A DNA stretch of 60,000 bases, taken from assembly GCA_903813345.2 (NCBI GenBank), contig CAIIXF020000010.1, positions 16,505,181-16,565,180 of the forward strand, in the 5' to 3' direction. The notes under the pieces were generated by a model. It was not told where the DNA came from and made no database searches. It saw only the letters and a list, made by a program, of their open reading frames with translations. The stretch comes from Owenia fusiformis (lineage: Eukaryota > Annelida > Polychaeta > Sabellida > Oweniidae). The position numbers were made by a program, and so were the translations under genes. Positions within the stretch are counted from its first letter, which is position 1. Each line of letters begins with the position of its first letter. Of this stretch, positions 1-11,100 are shown one piece after another.

Positions 1-399
1 GTACTGGGCCGAATCAGCCAACGTAAAATGGACATTACTGAAGTCCTGAAGATCGTGGATATCCAATTATCGCCCAATAACACTAGACGAAACGTTTACA
101 CAAAACGAAATGCATCAGAGCCCCGGGTAATAACAAATTCCTGGGGATTTAATTGGCAATTCGCGACGATAATTTTTCGCGATTTATAACACCATCGCTA
201 AAAGCGCGAAAATTAATTGCACGCGAATAATACTGGGCGTACAGTAGTAATTTTGATTTTGACATGATTAAGGTAGTTAAACACCATGATCATAGTATTA
301 AACTGTGTAATTGTAATGACGATCACTTAATTGTTAAGGATATTCCTGGCAATAATGTCATCCATATTTACTTGTCATTGCAATACATTTTAACGGTCA
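1..399. other. Left edge, no confirmed gene
   Basis: Frame 1 is open from base 1 to the TAA at 178-180, with an ATG at 31-33. This could be the end of an upstream exon of the gene at 1256-2245. However, no donor in it has the phase that exon needs, so I do not call it. The stretch 150-225 is rich in short CGCG/GCGCGAAA motifs and looks repetitive. Confidence 0.3.
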
Positions 400-985
400 T
401 AGTAGGAAAGCCTAAATTTCTACATTACCACCCTAATACCTGGCCTTGCACTACTATATTACATTGTCACGGTCATATCAGGCTTGCGATCCCATAATAC
501 ATTGTCACGGTCATGCCAGGTTTTGAAATACACATTGTCACGGTCACTTATAACAATCATAAATTTCTACATTACCACTCTCATACCCGAACTTGGAATA
601 CTATATCACATTGCCATGGCGGTCATACCAAGCCTTACAATACTATATTACATTGTCACGGCCATGCCAGGCCTTGCAGTACTATATTACATTGTCACGG
701 TCATGCCAGGCTTTGCAATACACATTGTCACGGTTATAGCAGTCATAATCGTAAATTTCTACATTACCACTCTCATACCTGAACTTGTTATACTATATTA
801 CATTGTCACGGTCATGCCAAGCCTTGCAGAACTATATTACATTGTCACGGTCATGGCAGGCATTGCAATATAATACAGCATTGTCGCGGTTATACCAGGC
901 TTTCACGATAACATTACCACGGTCATGGCAGGATCCTTGCGCTACTTAAAAACACTGAATAACATGGTGACGGTTACGCCAGGCG
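400..985. repeat. Minisatellite with higher-order structure
   Basis: The core CATTGTCACGGTCATGCCAG recurs at about 462, 500, 533, 651, 690, 723, 801, 840 and 879, with units of 33 to 39 bp. A longer segment starting AAATTTCTACATTACCAC recurs at about 413, 560 and 750, giving a larger period of about 150-190 bp laid over the short one. Open frames across it (264-497, 484-873, 513-782) are repeat translations, not genes. Confidence 0.9.
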
Positions 986-1255
986 TTAGTCTTGCAACAG
1001 ATAGGGTCTCGAGAAAACTTGATTTTTCATGTTGAATCGCCTCACACTTTAAAAATGGCCAATAATTTACATGTTATTGGTCCGATTTCGTCTTATTCAT
1101 CAATCTCGTACGACTGCGATAGGCAGAATTTTCTGCGCCGTGGCAGTGAAATACCCTTAAAATGGCCCAAATTTAAGCAACCGGTTTTACCCAGTCGCAG
1201 TGATTTAAGTACCTCTCTGGTTAGATCAGAAATTTGTTTTTTATTTCTTTTATAG

Positions 1256-2245
1256 TATATCATGTGAAGCCTCAAATTACTGGACGAGTCCAGATGGAAA
1301 GGAAGAAAATGCTAAATGGACCATGCTTGAAAGGGTTCCTGGTTTGGATTGGATGGATAATTCATTTGATGCATATGTCACTGCGGACAGGAATGATATG
1401 CTAATAGCTTTCAGATATAGTATATACTACTTAATTAAAGGTATGGACAGGCAAACAAAATATGTTAAAGTGGTCTCCCTAGCATTAAAGCAAATTGGTG
1501 CAGCATCCATCTGCAATTTTGAAAATAGGCTTGCACCCACCTGAAAATCCATTTGTACCCACTTGGAATGAGAAAAATCATGAAAATGGACAATGGAAAA
1601 TGGACATATTTTGACCAATTTCAGTGTGAATTGTGAAAATGAGAATTTTGCACCCACTTGAGAAAAAATCCTATGGAGATCACTGTGTTATTTACTAATA
1701 AATAAATATATGTTATTTACTGGGAGGTATCTGAAGGGTATGTTTACAGGAGGATGTTTACAGGAGGAGGATGTGACTGAGTACATGTTGTCCAAGTATG
1801 AAACCAAAGCAAGTATGTCGATAGGTGCATTCATGCACCCTCTGGGTCTCTGAGGATCGTGTTGGCCCCTAATGCAAGTCCATACGACAATCCAACGTAT
1901 AAGAGGCGGTGTTCACTATTTAGTATGCCGGTTGACTAAAAAATATATTCCATTGGAAAGAAAAATTGAAAATATTCTACAATAAATTGATATTCCTGTA
2001 AACTTTACAGTCCATCTAAAATACATACCATGAATCAATTTATTTTATTTCCAGGGCATTTTCTCTGGAGCTTTGAGGCAATTGAGGCCCATAGGTCAGA
2101 TCAAGGTATTGCAGGAACAATTGTAAAACAAGCAGGAGACTTAAAAATAGCTAGAATCCTCAGGTCATTTGTGGTAAACAAACAAGATGAAGCTGCTCAA
2201 GAAACAATGAAAAACCTTAAACGATTAGTAGAGAATAAGCCATGA
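1256..2245 (+). CDS. 3' part of an unrecognised gene (last three coding exons)
   Basis: Exons are 1256-1419, 1750-1812 and 2055-2245, the last ending in TGA. Each is bounded by AG and GT. The phases join exactly: exon 1 ends on one base of an Arg codon finished by GA of exon 2, and exon 2 ends on A, finished by GG of exon 3. The joined C-terminal piece is about 138 residues. It is Trp-rich near its start (NYWTSPDGKEENAKW), then acidic, then an amphipathic, basic, probably helical tail (ETMKNLKRLVENKP). I see no signal peptide or membrane segment. I do not recognise the family. The 5' exons lie to the left, probably outside the window. Possible polyadenylation signals (AATAAA) lie near 2713 and 2758. 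The gene converges with SSR2. Confidence 0.72.
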
Positions 2246-3285
2246 GGTGGTTGAGTTCTACATTTCACTGGATGAGCCAAAGGTCATGGAAAATCAAGTC
2301 TGATTCTGATTCTCCAATTTACACATTTAATTGTACATGTAGATTTAAAATCTAAGTTTTTCATTGTCTTTGGAAAATGAAACTGAGAATTCAAATTATG
2401 GACTGCATTAATTTGACAAAATCAATTTTTCTAACTGGAGTCTATCCTTCAGTTTATCTAATCCACAATCAGACTGAATTTTCCTAGAACTACTGTATGA
2501 TATCAATGCATTCCATTCATGATCCCAAAGTAACAATACAACCTTTTTATCAGCTTAATTTTTGTTCAGAACATGCTTAAAGAAATCTTTTTCCAATGAG
2601 CTACAACAGCGAATCAGTGATGAGGACTACATTCAATAGGGAAAGCTAATTTTGCTCAGAAATGTTAGTATCTGAAAATCCATCATCATTTAAATTATAA
2701 AATTTAAGCACAGAATAAAACAAATTAGTTTTAATAGGGGCAACAAAGACTTAATTTTAATAAATAAATAATAAAAAAAGAGACAAGTTCAGAGTAACTC
2801 TGAAATATTGTAAATTTCACAATATTTCTTGCTAACAGTAACAGGAATTTGTGTCAGTTTTGTGATATCTATGTTTGTTGCCACTTAAATTCTAATTTAG
2901 TTGAATATTTTATCACACTACACAACAAATAACAGACACCAACTTCGTTTGCATACAGACACTTTATTACTTGTTCACTCAAACTTTCTTTTCTTTTTAG
3001 GTCTGAAAATGTGTATAACTATTTCTAGTGCATATGAAGATTGGATGAGCTTACACATAACTTTAATGGCAAATCTAAAATAAAAATGATGAAACAAATG
3101 AAATTGTAAAACTATCTCATAATTCAAAGATCCCGTTGAGCATGCATAACGGAGAGTGTCTTTATTCATAATGTCTATATCTCTACACAACATGGCATTG
3201 CTACAGGACAACATGGCATCTGTTCGAAACATATCACGCAATGATGTAACATTGTCCCGAAATAATGTCACGTAGTGTGGATCAT
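2246..3285. other. Convergent intergenic spacer / 3' UTRs
   Basis: AT-rich sequence between two tail-to-tail genes. It holds AATAAA-type signals for the left gene (about 2713 and 2758). TTTATT strings near 2961 and 3161 would read as AATAAA for the right gene on the minus strand. I see no further coding exon. Confidence 0.5.
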
Positions 3286-5574
3286 CTAGTTTTTTTTGGC
3301 CTTTGGTGCGTCATATTTGGATTTGCTGGAGTACCAGAGGAGGAGAGGGATTCCCAGGGAAGGTAGGCACATCAAAGCAAAGGTGGCCCAGTCAACCTGC
3401 AATGCATGATGGGATATGTGAAACATGGTTATGTCACATAATCAATATATAAATATCACCACACATTTTTAATTTAATATTTTGCTGAATAATCTTCAAT
3501 AAGTTATCATCTACATATCAAAAAATCGTTTAATTTGATTGCACAAGGGTTTCCAATTAGAAGAAAGTAAACATAGGGATTGAACTTAGAGGTCAGTAAA
3601 TAATATGCACTGATGTCAAGATACTTACAATATGTGGGCTGAACTTGCGGTCGTAGTCTTTGAGACTAATGATGCCACCCTCTCCAGGAGCACTGGTATA
3701 GGCAAGCTGTAAAAGACACCACAGTGTGATCAAAATTGCATGAATACATTATAAGCAGCAATAAATAACAAGATGATTTGTCAGGATTGATGGACAAAAT
3801 AGCACTTTTCAACAAATTTTTACTGATGTTTGCCTAACAGTGCTTTGACATCAGAGTCGCAGTGATCGTACACATCCTTCTTGTGCTTATCTTGTATCGA
3901 ATGTTTTAAATATAGCCTAACATGACCTAAAATGTTTCTAGAAATATGAATTCTACAGTGATCATTGGGGAGCAATCACCAAATTTTTTCATTGAAGAAT
4001 ATAGGAATAATAGGAATAAATAATTTAAATTAATTGACAATGATAAATATTAAACGATAAATCAACAGCTGGACTTAGTCATTCAGGCTCTAGAACAGAG
4101 TGTGTTTATAAACTACTATACTTACTGTTGGTTCCTCAGCATCTTCAGCAGACAAGTAGCTGATCTCTGCAGATGTGAAGTTAAAGTAGCCGGATTTTAA
4201 TGGACGGACAATCACAGCATGGGACACATTGCTCCCTCTAGTGGTGCTTAAGGAAATCAACTAACCAACAGTATTTCAAAGTAAAGTGCATTTCACTTTT
4301 ACTTACGCTGTATAGAACTATTTCTACAAATGGATTTCAATTAGATGTCAAATAAAAATATAAAATATATGTAAAATTATGAACTATTTTTCAAAACTAA
4401 TGAACACTTAATTTCAGTACTGGAGATAGTGTTTACAGAGTACAATGAATAGGGTTCATTTCAAATATATGCAAATTCAAAGTTTCATCTATACCTAAAT
4501 ATGATAAGAAATGTGGCATACTACTGAACAATTAACTGTTTTTGTTTGATTGTTTTAATTGAAAGGATACGGTGCAAGTCTCTCCCACTGGGCATTTAGG
4601 AACCCACGGACAACCTCAAAATCACCCTCAGGGAAACTGTAGTCTGCAAGCTGGACATTCAAGGCAGCACTGGAAGAAAAGAAAAATAACACACTCTGTG
4701 TAAGTAAAATTTAAAAGGTATATGTACAGGAAGGTAATATGAGCAAAGATCTTTTTTCTAGGGTATGTGCATCATGGAATACCATGGCTCTCTGAATTTA
4801 ATCGGTAGGAAACAAGAAACTTATTTTTTTAAAGTATGTCAACTTTTTTACAAGAGTAAACTTCCCGGGAATTTTAAGATTGTATGTGAAGCCCCACCTA
4901 CTCGACTAGCGGGATTGGCACAGAAAATCAGAGCAACTAAACACAGACAGGTTTTTAGATGCAATGTGCATCATAATGGGGTATGTGTATTTTAAATGTT
5001 TGTGTAACCATTTCAAAGCATTTTAATCAATCTTTTAAATCAAGTTACGTTATGAGTTTATTTCAATCATCATCTGATCACAATCATCTACCTAATTAAC
5101 ATTCTATAATCAAATGTAATATTATGCCAATATTCAAGCTCATTATGGTTAGCCTAAATTAATTGTCAATATTAGATTGAAAATGTTAACAGCTGGGAGG
5201 AATCTACCATATTCACGAAACAGTTGTAACATAGTAAACCTTAAACTAAACTTATCCATAGTTATACAGAGGATATTTGATTTTAAAAACATTTTGGTCT
5301 AATGTTTTCTTTCCATGATTAATTTCTAAAATGAGAAAGTTATGCTTTCGCTTTGAGGAAATATGAAAAATATCTACACAATCCACTACATCAACATAAT
5401 AAAAAGACTTTACCTTGCTCCGACATTGTACAGGTAGTACTCGACTGTGAGGTCCTTCCCTTCTACAAGATATTCATTCAGAATATTCTTAGAAGCCAAA
5501 ATTCGGGCATTTGGGTCTTCATCAATAGCGTGTACAGCAACAATAGCAGCCAATACAAACAATAAGCACTTCAT
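3286..5574 (-). CDS. SSR2: Translocon-associated protein subunit beta (signal sequence receptor beta)
   Basis: Five coding exons on the minus strand: 5574-5414, 4669-4571, 4246-4126, 3706-3629 and 3396-3286. They have consensus splice sites and join in phase to 189 residues, close to the usual length of about 183. The order is a signal peptide (residues 1-16), a lenient luminal beta domain containing the family strings [12 protein letters not shown] and [15 protein letters not shown], and two N-glycosylation sequons (N93-V-S and N109-F-T) as in vertebrate SSR2. Then come a single membrane span (about 156-175, ending [13 protein letters not shown]) and a short basic cytosolic tail ending KAKKN, an ER-retrieval-like end. 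The subunit belongs to the TRAP complex beside the Sec61 channel and aids translocation of nascent secretory proteins. The ATG at 5574 is preceded by a splice acceptor at 5581-5582, so a separate 5' UTR exon exists. Nothing is broken. Confidence 0.97.
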
Positions 5575-5898
5575 TGTAATCTGGAAGAAAATATTCCAAG
5601 AATTTTATCCAGGCAGAACATATGTACACATAATTGTTGATTGGCAATATAAATAATACATACTGCAAATATATCTGTAGTTTAAAGTCCTTTAAAGCTA
5701 AAGAGCATGATTAGATGTAAGGCAATTGAAAGCCTATGTTTTCACAAATAAGATAACTTTGATCCCTGTAAGTTCTAATTTCCCAATTTTTCTCGCATCC
5801 GTTGGATGGAGATCAGCATCGATTTCTTCCCAAATCAGAAATTACATAAAATGGAAGTTCTAACGTGAGTCCCCCGTTACTCCATGTGTTGACAGTAC

Positions 5899-5945
5899 CT
5901 TCGTATGACCTAGAGTCCATTTCACTGCTTCATTTCGTCAGTAGA
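5899..5945 (-). promoter_or_regulatory. Putative SSR2 5' UTR exon and promoter edge
   Basis: On the minus strand, CGAAG followed by gtactg at 5898 forms a donor that could pair with the acceptor just before the SSR2 start codon, giving a 316-bp UTR intron. The start of this exon is not visible. Most of the proposed exon lies in the left arm of the inverted repeat at 5911-6305. Confidence 0.35.
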
Positions 5946-6305
5946 ATGGCAAAAATAAGAAATCGGGAGGCCATTGTGCAATAATATATGGAAAAGTATA
6001 TTCATAATGTACATGAATGACATTTGTATATTTCAGATTTTTTAGTTTTTTGTGCAATAAGCCTGTGCCGTCTTGTAATTTGAAGAATTTCAGCCATGTT
6101 AATCTTATTGAAAATAACATGGCAGAGAAACATCCAAATATAAGAGGCCACACACTTTTTAAGCCAAACTAGAAGCAATCCAAGATATACAAATGTCATT
6201 CATGTACAATAGGAATATATTTTTCCATATATTATTGCAAAATGATATTTTGATTTCTTATTTTTTAGCTTTTACTGACGCAGTTAAACAGTGAAATGGA
6301 CTCTA
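5911..6305. mobile_element. Foldback/MITE overlapping the SSR2 5' end
   Basis: Ends read TAGAGTCCATTTCACTG and its exact reverse complement. Similarity continues inward, with interruptions, to about 6025 and 6185, so each arm is about 115 bp around a spacer of about 160 bp. GACC flanks both ends, a possible 4-bp target duplication. There is no coding capacity. Confidence 0.7.
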
Positions 6306-8042
6306 GACCAGAATAAAGAAGAATAAAGAATTCGACAAAAAGATTCATCAAGTAAATATTCATTTGGATTTGAATATATAACCAAATTAATGTATGCACA
6401 GTGATCTTTGAGCTAATACTTTGTTCGTCTGATATCAAAAAGTTCTTTGCTTTGCAAAAATGCGGACGTGGCGCCGGTACAAAAAATTCGTGAAAATTCA
6501 ATTAGATCTAGTTTACACGCAATTTTCTCAGTAAGATTCTTTCTAAAAAGTAATAATTGTTTACACAACTATTCTTGAATGATGTCCTCATAATATTTAC
6601 CTCTTTGTCCGTCTTTATTGCGATCAATCTGCAATATAAAAGCGATAATTCGATCCAACTGTTTTCTGAAAATGTGAACCGGAAAAGGGTGAGCTGGGGC
6701 AAATATCGGATACAGCTCTCCGCTTTTCAACTGATCGATCATTCTGTTTAAAAATATAGTCGCAATCAATGGTCGTTGTCAGAGGGTGAATAGCTGCAAT
6801 TCTCATTTCAACAAGAATATTTATTAAGCTACTGATCTTTACAAAAGAATCTTGCCAGTATCTATGTTATTTATTGAGCTTCTGATATCCGGGTCAGTAT
6901 CACTTGCGGATCTGGGGCAGGGGGGGGGGGGCCCGGGGGGGGGGGGTGGCTAGGGCCGACACTTGGCAATTACTGGGCCTTTTTGGGTCAACGTTTGGTT
7001 TTAATAGGGGCCCAATTTTTTCCGTGTGCAAGCGTGGCATTCTTTTTTTCAAAATTGAAATATGCCCTCCCTCCCTTGTTGGTTTGCAGATTCCACCGAC
7101 AAGGGGTAACAAATTCCAATGAACAAACTCATGAATCTAAAATATGTCACACTGATTTCAGTATCACGGCCTAAATCTAACAGCTGAGCTGAGTAGAGTG
7201 GTACTGGTGGAGGAGCCCGGGGGAGGAGACAATTTTTGCTAGAAATTCAATAAAAACTGTGCACGATTTTTTATGAGAATCTTTGCTTAATTGCTAAATG
7301 AATAGGCGGTATGGTATAGCCTTAGCTCACGTCGGTATTATCATCTAATTTATCTTCAATATAATTAAAATATAAAAAATAAAAACACACTGACTAATGA
7401 ATAAAGGCCAGATGTAAAATTTGTTAGATATGCTTCTAAGGTATAAGACTTATTTAAAAAAGGTGCAACGTCACCAGCGAGAGATGGTCTAAGCATGGAC
7501 GTATATCATACGGCCTTGGAGGACAATTCCTTTACAACCTTTTCAAATGCTATCTATATCGTACACCTTTGGAAATAAAAGATATGCGTTGTTGAAGCAG
7601 TTTGGCATACCAAGGATTTATCCTAGTATACTATTAATATTTGTAACTAAAACTAAATATCCTAATAACTGGAAGTTCTTGGCACAGAGAACTATTCACA
7701 TATGATTTGTATCGTTTCTAATTTGTATTATCTAGATTTTAGTCTCATAGCATATATCTGTTTTAAATGGGTTTATTAGCCTTTTGCGGATTATTGATGT
7801 AGATGAGCAGGTCTGCATCTTTATGTGGTCGATGTGATCGTTCTTATATCCGGATTTTACCCCGCAAGTCACGTGACTTCGTCTGCTAGCCGGTGAAAAG
7901 CACATGTGAACGGAAGAGTTGATCACTATTGCTTTAAATGTCAATGTATATTGATTGATACGTGCTGAAATGATTATTTAACAAACATTGGTGTACATTT
8001 TATACAACTAGCGATCCCAATAGATGTGGATGACGCCTGAAT
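6306..8042. other. Intergenic region upstream of the Ig gene
   Basis: No exon is recognised here. It contains the G-run at 6914-6949. A palindromic E-box, GTCACGTGAC, lies at about 7868-7877, roughly 185 bp upstream of a TATA box. Small open frames are short and have no supporting features. Confidence 0.5.
6914..6949 (+). repeat. G-rich tract, quadruplex-capable
   Basis: Runs of 12 or more G separated by CCC make a near-continuous guanine tract of about 35 bp. Such tracts can form G-quadruplexes and are also prone to length errors in assembly. Confidence 0.85.
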
Positions 8043-8052
8043 TTGATTTTAA

Positions 8053-8060
8053 TATATAAA
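8053..8060 (+). promoter_or_regulatory. TATA box of the Ig-superfamily gene
   Basis: TATATAAA lies 90 bp before the start codon at 8143. This predicts transcription start near 8083-8090, by the pyrimidine-rich TTTCACAGTTCATTTC stretch, and a 5' UTR of about 55-60 bases. Confidence 0.6.
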
Positions 8061-8142
8061 AGTAAAGTTTTAAAAATTTCTGAAGTTTGCAGTTTCACAG
8101 TTCATTTCATATTCATAACAAGCATTGGATCAGAGTCTGGAG

Positions 8143-11100
8143 ATGGCTTTTCAAAGAAATATTTGGATGGATTCTATTTTTGCAATCGTATCCATTGTCG
8201 CATTTGTGTCTGGTAAGTAATATAATCTATTTCTTGAAAGCCAAACCATCACTGCCAAGGCAATGATCAGCTGGTTTGTAATCATGTAATTCAATTGTAA
8301 AGGCTAATTGTAGTGTTTTCGCGATTATTTGATACATCGCGATAGACATCTCCAAAAATTATTCTGACAATGCATCGATGTCTGAAACAAAACATCGAAG
8401 TTTTAAAAAAATTGAATTTGCCGATGTACGATGATGGCACATCCCGACAACACTTGTAAATTATAACAGTTGATTTTGAATTTAATCACCTGATTATTAG
8501 ATTACAACAGGTCCAAGCAATGCCTGAACCTTATCCCGTTCCCGGACTATAGTCCTGCACTGAGCGCATTCATTTGCCTGTACGATTACAACTTGGGAGA
8601 ATTATCTACGCCCCTTACACTTAAGGTGACATTTAAGTTAATCAAAAGTACAAAAACATGGGAGCCATATTTTTTTGATAAGTCAGAAGATTTTGTATAC
8701 TGTTTTCCTTGTATGTGAATGCATTTCCTGACTAAAGAGACACATAAAAGAAAACCTCACATTTAAACGCATTTTTCATAACTATGAATTGGAGGTGTAT
8801 GGCTCCCAAAAGCTAGCATGAAGAGTGCGAAGCGAGGCTATTTTTTGAAAGTTTCAAGGAGTAGCCTTGCAACAGTCACACATTTGCAAGAATTCAAAAT
8901 TTCCAGATATAGTCTTACCTTACCAAGGAACAACGAAGGAGCACGAAAATGTGTACTTCTTGCATTGTTAGAGTATAATAAAGCTCAAACCATTGTGAAT
9001 TCTAAATATTTCATGTCCACCATTTTGTTTCCTGGAACTATTTTTTAGTCCAGAGTTATCTTCATTCATGTTTCCATTGTTTATCATTCATAAAGCCTCT
9101 ATCATGTATCTATCATGATAATTACACTGTAATAGATAAAAACATACAAGTGATAATCCATGCCACTTGGTGTAGTCACAAAACTTGCATGAGGATTAAT
9201 CAGGAAGTCTAGAAGTAGTTCCGGCAAACAAAATGTGGACATGAAATATTTAGAATTACAATGGTTTGAGCTTTATTATACTCTAACAATGCAAGAAGTG
9301 CACATTTTCATGCTCCTTCGTTGTTCCTGGGAAAGGTAAGATGATTTGTGGAAATTTTAGACTCTTGCAAATGTGTGACTGTTGCAAGGCTACTCCTTGA
9401 AACTTTCAAAAATTAGCCTCACTTCGCACTCTTCATGCTAGCTTTGGGGATCCATGTAGACTGTATCCTTCGTCTGAATAAATATTCAGACTGTAAGTCA
9501 CCTATTATAAAATGTGGTGTCGTATAAATGTTACAAATAAGTTTGTTTAATGATAAAATGATTACCTTATGAAGAACTCACAATATTATTTTTTCGTATA
9601 TTGTCCTCTTACTGAAGATATTCATAAAATGTACAGACGCTTCTTGTAGCGAAGCCATTGATTAGGTCAAGCCATTTTGGCAATGCCAATTCTCACGATA
9701 AACGAGATTTAGCCAGTGACGTCAGTCTATTTGTAAACAAATAACACGTGGAGCGGGAGCAACATTACGGAAGCGTATTGCTAAATTCCATTTGTGCGGG
9801 AATTTATTAGATCTAGTCATTTATTATCATTATCCCGATTAATTTTCTTCATTTATAGTAAATAGAGCGGAAATATTCCTTAAGAAGGCCGAGGTAATCA
9901 AGTGGTCATGTGTTGTCAAAGTTCAAAATTTGCATATCTCGTTTGGATCTCGTGAACTCAAACGTCCTTGACATTGATTTCGCGATCTACTTATGAACAC
10001 ATCCTGAAGTTTCGGTGAGTCTGAACATTTCATTATTTTATATCAACTTGTACCCGCCTTATACAAATATTTTTGCTTCTAGTTTAAGATGAACATCTCT
10101 TCAACATATTCACCAATTTTCAAGGTGAACATTCTTATAATAAACGAGAAATTAATGTGCAAAAAATATCACCGCGATTTCCATAGGAAATATATCAATC
10201 ATAACAGACCGAATATTATATTCGGTCTGTTGGATACATACTAGGGATCCATGCACCTCCAATTCATAGTTTGGAAAAATGCGTTTATGTGTGATGTTAA
10301 CCTCTGACATGTTTCATAGTCAAGATATACAATTCATATACAAGGTAAACAGATTTTAAAAACATGTGTCTTTATCAAAAAAATATGGCGGTCATTTTTT
10401 GAACTTTTTATTTAATTTAGCTTCGCCTTAATGAGAGGGGAGCTTTTGTTCAGATGGAGCTTTTTGACAGTTTTGGCTAAAAAATCATGCAAAAAGTGCT
10501 CTTAAATTGTGAAAAACTGCATGATTTTGAAGAAATTTCTAGCCAGGGAGGTTCAGCTTTCCCCCTCCCTGGCTACAGGCCTGAGATCTACTATTTTATG
10601 TCAAAATATCTAGAGCCATCTAGGAACATTTAGAAGCTTCCCAAATTTTTATTGATTTTTATCAGACACATGAAAATAAAGAGTAATCTCACTAGATAGC
10701 AAAAGGTAGGGGTATACCTGACTAGGCATTTGACAGGTAACACCTTTTCTTTAACATTAGGAGACATTTTCGACAAAATGTATGAATCTGATGAAGCAGT
10801 CAAGTTAAATCTGAATCCCAGCGGAGTAATCAAATTCAATTAGATAAATAATATTAAAAGCTTCAAGCATTTAAAATAATCGCCAGAAATTTCCATGAGT
10901 GAATTCATGTAAGCATGAAAATGTTTAGTTAAATATTTTAATTAATTTCCAATTTCAAGATCCATCCCTGTCCTATCCTTTTAGAAGCTGTTATATTATC
11001 TGACCATCTTAGCCCCAGCTGAGGACCACCCCTTGCTGTTTGAGACTCAGCTGTATAATGACAGTCAGCTGTCTGTTTTGCCTTACAACCTCAATTCCTC

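Noticed and set aside
264-873. Open frames of 77-129 codons at the left edge
   Set aside because: They translate the minisatellite in several frames; the repeat explains them.
8818-9048. 76-codon plus-strand frame
   Set aside because: It lies in the left arm of the foldback element and the opposite arm does not keep it open.
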